DNA from: Phycisphaerae bacterium
Lineage (GTDB): Bacteria; Planctomycetota; Phycisphaerae; UBA1845; UTPLA1
Direction: 5' to 3'
Assembly: GCA_029259995.1 (NCBI GenBank)
Contig: JAJDEC010000381.1
Location: 1-5,369 of the forward strand
Length of the DNA stretch: 5,369 nt
Position numbers and translations under genes: made by a program. The notes under the pieces were generated by a model. The model searched no databases. It saw nothing but the letters and a program-made list of their open reading frames with translations, and was not told where the DNA came from. Shown one piece after another: positions 1-5,369 of this stretch (position 1 is the first letter of the stretch; every line of letters begins with the position of its first letter).

Positions 1-1118
1 CTGAGCACGAATCCCCCAATCGTGTCATATGCGTCGTCCTCGGGCAGTGAAAGATCCAGCTCTTCGTTGATCTCCTCCACGCGCAAACGTGCATCGACTT
101 CCGCCGTTCGATCGTCGATCATGTCAATCGGCGGAATCGGCGGTTCGTCATGCTCGTCCGTGATTTCCCCGACAAGCTCTTCGAGAATGTCTTCAATCGT
201 CACGAGCCCCGCCGTGCCGCCATATTCGTCGAGGACGATCGCGATGTGCACGCGATTCGCCTGAAACTCTCGCAGCAACGACGCCAGATCCTTCGTCTCC
301 GGCACAAATCTCACATCGCGCATCCGGGCCCGCAACGAGAAATCCGTGCTGTCGGCGACCAGCAGATCGCGGGCGTAGAGAATTCCGATGACATGATCGA
401 TCGTTCCCTCGTACACGGGGATTCGCGAATGGCCGTCCGTCCGAATCAGCGCATGGACCTGCTCCAGCGTGCACTCGCTGTCGATGCCGACGATGTCCGT
501 CCGCGGCGTCATGATCTCGCCGACGCTGGTTTCGTCGAGCACCATCACGCTGCGGATCATCTCCGTCTCCGTCGCGTGGACCGCGCCGCGCGTCTCGCCG
601 TGGCGAACTGCGTCAAGAATCTCCCGCTCGACTTCGGCCGATTGGGCGTCCACATCGCGCGGCGCCCCGGCGAGCCGCCGAATGATCTCGCCGACGAAGT
701 CATGCACGACCAGGAAAGGCCGGCTCATGATCCGAATCCCATCGAGCAGTCCGAGCGTCTTGGAAAGAAAACTGTCGCCCGCATGCCGCGCCCATGCGGT
801 CGGCACGGCCACGCCCATGATCACAAGCCAGGGGACGCAGAAGACCCAGAACCAGATCCATCGCACAGACGTCTGATATTTCGTCTCGAGATAAGAATTC
901 AACGTGAGCACGAAGGCGACGATCGTCAATTGCCGATAGCCCAGCGCACATCGAGCAAACGCATCCTGATTCTCAAAGAACGCGTCGAGCCGGGCGGCCG
1001 TCTTTGCAGGTCCGAGCAGCGTGGACAAGCGCGACGGCGACGCGAATCGCGCAGCGATAACGGCCGTGCCAAAGAACACGGCCAGCAACGTCCACAGAAT
1101 CATCAATCCGATCAGCAC
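1..1118 (-). CDS. HlyC/CorC-family CBS-domain membrane protein (CNNM-type), 3' end outside window
   Basis: Reading leftwards from a GTG at 1118, 372 codons stay open to the window edge; an in-frame TAA at 1124-1122 rules out an earlier start. An ATG six codons in (1103) is an alternative. The N-terminal third is a membrane domain of DUF21/CNNM type: hydrophobic stretches at residues 1-23, about 60-77 and 86-108, then a weaker one near 120-142. Two CBS repeats follow: the first begins at the family motif MTPRTDIV (203-210) and includes SRIPVYEG (231-238), the second includes DEYGGTAGLVTIED (297-310). Residues from about 335, with YDTIGGFVL at the visible end, begin the CorC_HlyC C-terminal domain. 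Characterised relatives are Mg2+ exporters or Co2+/Mg2+ resistance proteins whose CBS pair binds ATP-Mg. Here the transporter motifs are degenerate: the usual SGxETA region reads GTAVIA (17-22), and GExxPK reads GVAVPT (102-107). Transport is therefore doubtful although family membership is secure. It is last in the visible operon, 10 bases after the nitrilase-like gene, with no strong ribosome binding site close to the GTG. Confidence 0.93.
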   Translation of the reverse strand, partial: MLIGLMILWTLLAVFFGTAVIAARFASPSRLSTLLGPAKTAARLDAFFENQDAFARCALGYRQLTIVAFVLTLNSYLETKYQTSVRWIWFWVFCVPWLVIMGVAVPTAWARHAGDSFLSKTLGLLDGIRIMSRPFLVVHDFVGEIIRRLAGAPRDVDAQSAEVEREILDAVRHGETRGAVHATETEMIRSVMVLDETSVGEIMTPRTDIVGIDSECTLEQVHALIRTDGHSRIPVYEGTIDHVIGILYARDLLVADSTDFSLRARMRDVRFVPETKDLASLLREFQANRVHIAIVLDEYGGTAGLVTIEDILEELVGEITDEHDEPPIPPIDMIDDRTAEVDARLRVEEINEELDLSLPEDDAYDTIGGFVL

Positions 1119-1128
1119 GATTTATCCA

Positions 1129-1893
1129 CTAGCCTTCCGCTTCAGATACCGTCGATTCTTCTGACGCGGAAATGGCGGGCAACTCCAACTCAGCAATGAT
1201 CGTCTCGTTCGAACCCGCCTGCGCGGACGCAATGACACGACCTTCGGCGTTGATAATGCGACTGACACCCTCTCGCCGAAGCCCTGAATTCTGTCCGCGT
1301 GCAACAATGTCCGCGACGACACAAGGCCGCCCGAAATGCCTGGCGAGCTTCGTCAGCGCCGCCTCCAGCTGTGTTGCCTTGACGGCGCCACCGCCGATCG
1401 TGCCCACGATCAATTGCGCCCGCTTGCCGACGACTTCCTTCCATGCGTCTTCGCTGATGATGTCGCCATCCGTGAGCACTGCGATTCGACCGATCAGCAA
1501 ATCCGCGACGCCGAGTGGTGCATTCTCGCATTGAAAGGACCTGGCCAACGGTTCGCTCGCCCGTGTCATCGACTGAATCAGGCGATGATCGCCGTCGCGA
1601 TCCAACAAAACGCCCTTCAGTCTCGGCAGCGGTTTCGCGCGCTCCGCCAGCCCCATCGCGACAAAGACGCCCCAGTTGCGGGCCCGAAATCCACAGGCGG
1701 CCGACCCGGGACCGCGCGCGATCTCATGGTGCGGGCCCGTCTTGTCCTGGCATGTATCCAGAAACGCAGGCAGCACGACGAGATCCGGGCACGGATCCAA
1801 TTCCGCCGCCGTGTCCAGTGCGCTCAGCGCGCGTTGCAGCGTCGCCGTGCGCGACGCCGTATCCACTTCGAATTGAACCGCCGCCACTCTCAT
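1129..1893 (-). CDS. Nitrilase-superfamily (carbon-nitrogen hydrolase fold) protein, probable pseudoenzyme
   Basis: A 254-residue soluble protein with no signal peptide or membrane segment, close to the usual 260-280 residues of the superfamily. The N-terminus MRVAAVQFEVD and the C-terminal stretch GVSRIINAEGRVIASA (209-224) followed by an acidic beta-strand (TIIAELEL) are classic nitrilase-fold signatures. Members normally hydrolyse amides or nitriles using a Glu-Lys-Cys triad. By gap-free alignment to remembered family motifs, the Glu of the PE motif is Ala43 (DLVVLPAFL, 37-45), the Lys eight residues after the DRDG turn is Met109, and the Cys of the ICYD motif is Asp142 (IAVLTDGD, 137-144). 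I checked the codons at these three positions (GCG, ATG, GAT). All triad members thus appear absent, so a binding, scaffolding or regulatory role is more likely than catalysis; the ligand cannot be deduced. The ATG overlaps the ybeY stop as ATGA, with a GAGGG-like ribosome binding site inside the end of ybeY. The last 15 or so residues are a Ser/Glu-rich tail. Confidence 0.88.
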   Translation of the reverse strand: MRVAAVQFEVDTASRTATLQRALSALDTAAELDPCPDLVVLPAFLDTCQDKTGPHHEIARGPGSAACGFRARNWGVFVAMGLAERAKPLPRLKGVLLDRDGDHRLIQSMTRASEPLARSFQCENAPLGVADLLIGRIAVLTDGDIISEDAWKEVVGKRAQLIVGTIGGGAVKATQLEAALTKLARHFGRPCVVADIVARGQNSGLRREGVSRIINAEGRVIASAQAGSNETIIAELELPAISASEESTVSEAEG

Positions 1894-2414
1894 GAAGACG
1901 CGCCCTCGTCCCGCGATTCCCCACGAGAAAATACCGCTGGCAATCCAAGCGCCAGAAGTATCCGATCCTCTTCGGCGTGCATTTCATCGGCATCCGCCGG
2001 TTCGCGATCATCGAATCCGCACAAGTGCAGGCATCCGTGAATGACATAGAGCGTCAACTCGTGCTCCCAGGCATGACCGGCCGCCTCGGCGCGTCGACGC
2101 GCAAGCGATTCACAGACAATGAGCTGACCGTCCACAATGCGATCGTCCGGTATGTCGCGCAAATCAAATGCGAGCGAATCCGTCGTCGAGTCATCGTCCA
2201 TCCAGCGCGCATGCTGGGCGCGCATCTCGGCATCGTCGACCACGGCGATTTCCAGTTGTCCTGTTTGAATCCCATGAGATGTGATCGCGTGTCGCGCTGC
2301 ATCACGCAACTCGTCGGCGAGACGGTCCGCGCAGCTTGATACGGAAATCTCGATGCCTGATATGGGTTCCGGTTCGTCGGAAGCTGATTCGCAAGGGTCC
2401 GCGGACTCGCTCAT
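1890..2414 (-). CDS. ybeY: Endoribonuclease YbeY (16S rRNA maturation and ribosome quality control)
   Basis: The 174-residue product belongs to the UPF0054 family: metal-dependent single-strand RNases that act in 16S rRNA 3'-end maturation and in removal of defective 70S ribosomes. The family signature is near the C-terminus, HGCLHLCGFDD at 126-136, followed by the usual acidic segment (DEMHAEEDRIL, 143-153). The upstream motif TDSLAFDL (78-85) corresponds to the usual TDVLSFP region. His126 and His130 match the first two zinc ligands of the HGxLHLxGYDH motif, but the third position is Asp136 instead of His. Asp can bind metal, so activity is still plausible. The first 18 or so residues are acidic and poor in hydrophobic residues, an extension before the conserved core begins at IEISVS. 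The start codon overlaps the stop of the HD-phosphodiesterase gene as ATGA, and the stop overlaps the next start in the same way, so translation is probably coupled on both sides. Confidence 0.95.
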   Translation of the reverse strand: MSESADPCESASDEPEPISGIEISVSSCADRLADELRDAARHAITSHGIQTGQLEIAVVDDAEMRAQHARWMDDDSTTDSLAFDLRDIPDDRIVDGQLIVCESLARRRAEAAGHAWEHELTLYVIHGCLHLCGFDDREPADADEMHAEEDRILLALGLPAVFSRGESRDEGASS

Positions 2415-4744
2415 GCCGTCTTCGCTTTCGCACGCGATGGCTCGTTGGCCTTGGGATAGGCGATACGACCGTGATGAATCGCTCGCAAGCTCTTGACCAG
2501 GCAGCGCTCGATAATTGCCAGTTCTCGCAAGGTAATGTCGCAGTCGTCAAACTGACCATCCATCAGCCGCGCCATCAATACGTCGTGAACCACAGTCTCA
2601 ATACGTCCCGCCGTCGGTTCATGCAGCGACCGGACGGCGCCCTCGACGCCGTCGCACACCATGAGAATCGCCGCCTCCCGCGTTCGCGGCTTCGGCCCCG
2701 GATAGCGGAAGTCCGTGTCACTGATCTCACGAGACGCGAATCCACTCGCCTTGGCTTCCTCGCTCGCCAGGTGATGGAAGTATCGAACGACCGTCGTGCC
2801 GTGATGCTCGGCTATGAACTGATGAAGAATCGGCGGCACGCCGTGTTCCCTCGCCAGTGCAAGCCCGTCCTTCACGTGCGACAGAATGACAAGCAGGCTC
2901 ATGCTCGGCGCAAGCCCGCGATGAGCGCTGATGTTCGCGTCCTGATTCTCAATAAAATAATGCGGCTTGCACGTCTTTCCGATGTCGTGGTAATACGCGC
3001 CGACTCGAACAAGCAGCCCATTCGCGCCGATTTCTTCCGCGGCGTTTTCCGCCATGCTCCCCAGAAGATGGCTGTGCTGCCACGTGCCGGGCGCTTTTTC
3101 GATCAGCTCCCGGAGAATCGGCCGGCTCGTGTCCGCCCATTCGAGAAGCGTCTGACTCGTCGTGATGCGGAAGGCGCGCTCGATGACCGGCAACAGGACG
3201 AGAACGATGCCGACGCCCACAAATGCCGCAATTGCCGCGACGAGCACATCCGACGACATCGGCTGACCGTCCGCCGCAAGCGTGCACGCCGCGCTGACTC
3301 CTGCAGCCACGGCCGTCGCCACGCCGACTTTGACCATCTTCATGCGCGTCCGGATTTCCCGGAGCATCAGCACCGTGACGGCGGCGACTGTCACGAGCAG
3401 AACCATCAAGCCATAGGGCGCCCCGAGTATCAGTGCCGTCAGCAAGGCCAACGCGGAAGTCGCGCCGAAGGAAAACAACTGGCTGTATGCGACCGTCAGA
3501 ATCGCCGCTGTCATCGTGACCGTCGTCACGGCCCACATGGGCGAATTTCCAATTTCAAGCAGGAAGTAACGATCGAACGCCAACATGCCGATCAGCAGCG
3601 TCGCGACACCGATGGCGCGCGGCGCTTTCTGCGCGATTCGAGGCTGGCATCGGAATGTGAAGACGGCCAGACCGATCGTCAGGAGAAGCGTGACTCCCAT
3701 CAATCCGAATCGTCGCTTGGCCCATTCCTTCCCGAGCTCCTCATCCGTTTCGCGTTGCTTCAGGTATTCCGCGTGTTCGGCCTGAAGGAGTGCATAGTCT
3801 TGTTGCGAGATCTTGCCTGCCGAAACGAGTTCTTCGCCCTTTTTGACAGGCAGAGTTCTTGCTTCGACGTTGCCCGCTTTTTCAATTTCCCGCCTGGTGC
3901 GAACCTCGTCATAGACAAAGACGGGATTCGGCGGTTGCCCCTCGGGGGCGATCGACCTCTTGACGATGGTCTCCAATACCGGACGCGCAGCGATCGGGAA
4001 TCCCGGCGGTACAACGTCGATGGCCACCCTGGCCACGTGTTTCCCATTCTCGGCGTAATTCAGCTCTGCCGCAGCGACGTCACGAAATAGAATCTGCGGC
4101 GCGCTCTCGCCATTCGCCCCGGGAGCACCCGCATCCGGATTCGGCACGAGCGTCACATCTTCAAACTTGACCGTCTTGCCCGTGTAGTTAATCTCGCGAT
4201 CGACACCGGGTTGCGCCGTCATGTGCTGTTGCTTGAGCCGCGTTTCGAGAGACGTCAACTCTTCTTCGAGAATACTCGCCGACCTTTCCGTCCACGGCTT
4301 CATGACGCTGAACATTGCTTCGTCCAGCGGCCATCGATCGCGATGGGCGGATGCAAACGCCTCGAAGGTTTCGGATGCCTTGACCGCAGAATAAAAAGAT
4401 CGAATCTCCGCCTTGATCTGATCCGCAAGGACCGAGTTGTACCTGTAGTAATTGGGAACGAGTTGTTGCTGCGCTCGCTGAAACTTCTTGGTCTCATTCT
4501 GATCGACGCGATCAAATCCAACCCGGGCGACGACGGGCTGAAATAGTTCCTTGCCAACGGCATACCCAAGCGGCTCATCGCCAGTCGTCACAATCACGGA
4601 CGCGCAGGCCCAGAAGCCGGCGGCCACGACCAACGGCCAACCCACCGCCCCGCGAATTCGATCGCGCCATCGCAATCCGTTTGCGGCGGATCGACGCTTT
4701 GCGTCGCCCGCGCGATTCGGCCGAAGCCAGGAAAATTCAAACAT
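2411..4744 (-). CDS. pgpH: 7TM-HD membrane phosphodiesterase, PgpH/YqfF family (probable c-di-AMP hydrolase)
   Basis: A 777-residue membrane protein with full 7TMR-HD architecture. A short basic cytoplasmic N-terminus leads into a transmembrane helix at 36-53. An extracytoplasmic 7TMR-HDED domain of about 290 residues follows (54-345), then six or seven membrane segments between about 346 and 520, and a cytoplasmic HD domain from about 553. Characterised PgpH proteins hydrolyse c-di-AMP to pApA. All expected metal ligands are visible: His557 (WQHSH), His586-Asp587 (YYHDIGK), His623 (LSHVKDG), His647-His648 (AEHHGTT) and Asp698 (VCDGVEGA). Other family landmarks are IGANGLLVRVGAYYHDIGK (572-590) and DFRYPGPKPRT (678-688). 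The family is usually about 700-800 residues, so it looks complete. ATG 4744 is the first possible start, since a TAG directly precedes it in frame; a GGGGA ribosome binding site lies six bases upstream. A Gly/Ala/Pro-rich loop at 203-216 and a Lys/Ala-rich tail are the only low-complexity parts. It is the first gene of the operon and overlaps ybeY. Substrate is inferred from family. Confidence 0.94.
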   Translation of the reverse strand: MFEFSWLRPNRAGDAKRRSAANGLRWRDRIRGAVGWPLVVAAGFWACASVIVTTGDEPLGYAVGKELFQPVVARVGFDRVDQNETKKFQRAQQQLVPNYYRYNSVLADQIKAEIRSFYSAVKASETFEAFASAHRDRWPLDEAMFSVMKPWTERSASILEEELTSLETRLKQQHMTAQPGVDREINYTGKTVKFEDVTLVPNPDAGAPGANGESAPQILFRDVAAAELNYAENGKHVARVAIDVVPPGFPIAARPVLETIVKRSIAPEGQPPNPVFVYDEVRTRREIEKAGNVEARTLPVKKGEELVSAGKISQQDYALLQAEHAEYLKQRETDEELGKEWAKRRFGLMGVTLLLTIGLAVFTFRCQPRIAQKAPRAIGVATLLIGMLAFDRYFLLEIGNSPMWAVTTVTMTAAILTVAYSQLFSFGATSALALLTALILGAPYGLMVLLVTVAAVTVLMLREIRTRMKMVKVGVATAVAAGVSAACTLAADGQPMSSDVLVAAIAAFVGVGIVLVLLPVIERAFRITTSQTLLEWADTSRPILRELIEKAPGTWQHSHLLGSMAENAAEEIGANGLLVRVGAYYHDIGKTCKPHYFIENQDANISAHRGLAPSMSLLVILSHVKDGLALAREHGVPPILHQFIAEHHGTTVVRYFHHLASEEAKASGFASREISDTDFRYPGPKPRTREAAILMVCDGVEGAVRSLHEPTAGRIETVVHDVLMARLMDGQFDDCDITLRELAIIERCLVKSLRAIHHGRIAYPKANEPSRAKAKTA

Positions 4745-4750
4745 CTACGA

Positions 4751-4755
4751 TCCCC
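4751..4755 (-). promoter_or_regulatory. Ribosome binding site of the HD-phosphodiesterase gene
   Basis: GGGGA on the minus strand, six bases before ATG 4744. Its first base belongs to the 3' arm of the CGCCG/CGGCG hairpin (4755-4771), so that stem could limit ribosome access. Together with the in-frame TAG just before the ATG it fixes the start. Confidence 0.5.
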
Positions 4756-4870
4756 GCCGGACTTGACGGCGAGCCTCTGACCTCGTGCCCCGCAGCGAGT
4801 CCGACCTCCAAAGAGGTCAGCGACGGGGATGCGCAAGGTACACGTACCCGACGCGGGGTTCAATTCCCTG
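4755..4870 (-). promoter_or_regulatory. Highly structured leader of the HD-phosphodiesterase operon (or a dispersed palindromic element)
   Basis: In 116 bases there are five inverted repeats: CGCCG/CGGCG (4755-4759 with 4767-4771); CTCGTGC/GCA-CGAG (4782-4788 with 4792-4799, one bulge); a perfect 6-bp hairpin GACCTC-CAAA-GAGGTC (4803-4818); GGTA-CACG-TACC (4837-4848); and CGGGG/CCCTG closing a TTCAATT loop (4854-4870). CTGACCTC at 4777-4784 is fully complementary to GAGGTCAG at 4813-4820, so it competes with the 6-bp hairpin for the same arm, and CCCCG (4788-4792) can pair with CGGGG (4824-4828) around that hairpin. The stem nearest the start codon abuts the GGGGA ribosome binding site. Pairings are read directly from sequence; a regulatory role is inferred, and I do not recognise a known riboswitch class. 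Confidence 0.4.
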
Positions 4871-4919
4871 AGAATAGTATCGCAAACCCGGGTCGACAGC
4901 CCCAGATCCGATTCTGATC

Positions 4920-4948
4920 CAGATACCATGGGTCGAAATAAGTCCCAA
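4920..4948 (-). promoter_or_regulatory. Weak candidate promoter for the HD-phosphodiesterase operon
   Basis: On the minus strand TTGGGA (4948-4943) and TATCTG (4925-4920) are spaced by 17 bases. The match is modest (four and three of six positions). If used, transcription would begin near 4913 and the leader would include the entire structured region 4870-4755. Confidence 0.18.
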
Positions 4949-5119
4949 AGACCAGCCTCACCAAAATGCCCGTAACTATATCAATACAAATCAGTTACCT
5001 CAATGTAGCCCGACTGCAGGCCGTCAGCACAATCCTCCTCGAAGCCAATGAAAAATCTGTTATCGGAAAAACCTGGACCGCCCTATCGTGGTCACATCCG
5101 GACCAGCCGTTTCCGGTCG

Positions 5120-5149
5120 TTGACGCCCCGTCACAAGCGTTCGTAAACT
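5120..5149 (+). promoter_or_regulatory. Putative sigma-70-type promoter for the SAM adenosyltransferase gene
   Basis: A -35-like TTGACG (5120-5125, five of six consensus positions) and a -10-like TAAACT (5144-5149, four of six) are separated by 18 bases. Transcription would start near 5156, leaving a leader of about 50 bases before ATG 5205. The position and strand suit the rightward gene. Consensus match only; sigma specificity of this lineage is unknown. Confidence 0.35.
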
Positions 5150-5204
5150 CAATTGCAACTTCCGGTTTTTTCCGATTGTCGCCCGTCGTAAGGCACCATC
5201 CCAT

Positions 5205-5369
5205 ATGAGCGCCATCACACTACTGACTGACTTCGGCAACGCCGATCATTACGTCGCCTGCATGAAGGGGGTTCTGCTTCAGCGCGCTCCGACGGCACAG
5301 ATTGTGGACATTACGCATTCGATCCAGCCACAGGATGTCGTCCACGGTGCCTTCGTCCTCCGGCAGGTC
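5205..5369 (+). CDS. SAM hydroxide adenosyltransferase (DUF62 family), N-terminal part only
   Basis: Fifty-five codons are visible before the right edge. The N-terminus ITLLTDFGNADHYVACMKG (3-21), then AQIVDITHSIQPQDV (31-45) and HGAFVLRQ, is the diagnostic start of the SAM hydrolase/adenosyltransferase family, which splits S-adenosylmethionine with water into adenosine and methionine and is related to the fluorinase and chlorinase SalL. Family members are about 260-300 residues, so roughly four fifths is missing, including most of the catalytic Asp-Arg-His residues; hydrolase versus halogenase activity cannot be judged here, though hydrolase is far commoner. ATG 5205 is the natural start because the family begins within a few residues of TDFG. 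A weak AAGG ribosome binding site lies about 11 bases upstream. The gene is divergent from the HD operon and is preceded by a plausible promoter at 5120-5149. Confidence 0.93.
   Translation, partial: MSAITLLTDFGNADHYVACMKGVLLQRAPTAQIVDITHSIQPQDVVHGAFVLRQV

Larger units (their letters stand above)
4745..5204. other. Divergent intergenic region between the HD operon and the SAM adenosyltransferase gene
   Basis: About 460 bases without a convincing gene. The left part (4755-4870) is rich in inverted repeats and G+C. The right part (about 4920-5200) has a visibly lower G+C content and holds promoter-like sequences on both strands. An 80-codon open frame (4966-5208, plus) ends in an ATGA overlap with the rightward gene, but its composition differs from the flanking coding sequences, it resembles no family I know, and it would contain the putative promoter, so I do not call it as a gene. 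No complete tRNA, transposon end or CRISPR repeat is visible. Confidence 0.75.

Noticed and set aside
150..1199. 349-codon plus-strand open frame
   Set aside because: Arg/His/Asp-rich antisense shadow of the CorC-like gene, whose minus-strand frame carries clear CBS motifs.
1129..1893. Apolipoprotein N-acyltransferase (Lnt), as suggested by the E. coli ybeY-ybeX-lnt order
   Set aside because: The protein has only the nitrilase-like domain, no membrane segments and no catalytic triad, so it cannot be Lnt.
2336..4090. 584-codon plus-strand open frame
   Set aside because: Antisense shadow of the HD phosphodiesterase; composition is Arg/His/Gln-heavy with no recognisable domain, while the minus strand encodes a complete conserved family.
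4745..4870. SAH or SAM riboswitch near a SAM-metabolising gene
   Set aside because: A short stretch on the minus strand (CAGAGGCTCG) superficially resembles part of the SAH riboswitch core, but the remaining core and pseudoknot elements are not recognisable, and it would read towards the HD gene, not the SAM gene.
4790..4878. Complete tRNA gene ending at the T-arm-like hairpin
   Set aside because: No acceptor partner for AGAATAG, no D-arm and no anticodon arm at the expected spacing, and no encoded CCA.
4594..4929. Minus-strand 111-codon open frame covering the structured leader
   Set aside because: It overlaps the true N-terminus of the HD protein in another frame and mostly translates inverted-repeat DNA; no domain is recognisable.
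4966..5208. 80-codon plus-strand open frame ending in an ATGA overlap with the SAM adenosyltransferase start
   Set aside because: The overlap is suggestive, but codon composition is unlike the flanking genes, no family is recognisable, no ribosome binding site is evident, and the best promoter for the downstream gene lies inside it.

Overview
The window looks like a core-gene region of a G+C-rich free-living bacterium. Gene content and divergent protein sequences suggest a Planctomycetota-like (possibly Phycisphaerae) genome, but this is inference from family resemblance because no rRNA or other lineage marker is present. I see no insertion sequence, CRISPR array, complete tRNA or phage gene.

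Layout: positions 4744 down to 1 hold a tightly packed four-gene operon on the minus strand. In order of transcription it contains: (1) a 777-residue membrane protein with a 7TM-HD architecture, of the PgpH/YqfF cyclic-di-AMP phosphodiesterase family; (2) the rRNA-maturation endoribonuclease YbeY; (3) a 254-residue nitrilase-fold (carbon-nitrogen hydrolase superfamily) protein in which all three catalytic positions appear to be replaced; (4) a HlyC/CorC (CNNM-type) membrane protein with paired CBS domains, starting on GTG and running off the left edge. The first two junctions are 4-base ATGA overlaps and the third is a 10-base gap, so co-translation is very likely.

Positions 4745-5204 are a divergent intergenic region. 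Its left half, which would be the operon leader, is dense with inverted repeats that allow competing folds, and it ends in a perfect tRNA T-arm look-alike. Its right half is less G+C-rich and contains a plausible sigma-70-type promoter for the rightward gene. At 5205 begins the N-terminus of a SAM hydroxide adenosyltransferase (DUF62 family) on the plus strand, cut by the right edge.

How the genes fit together: 7TM-HD protein, YbeY and CorC form a recurrent bacterial neighbourhood linking nucleotide second-messenger turnover, ribosome quality control and a CBS-regulated membrane protein. The unusual part is that the last two members seem to have lost their textbook activity: the nitrilase-like protein lacks the Glu-Lys-Cys triad, and the CorC-like protein keeps intact CBS motifs but lacks the polar signature residues of the transporter domain. 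YbeY also carries Asp at the usual third metal-ligand His. By contrast the HD phosphodiesterase retains every expected metal ligand.
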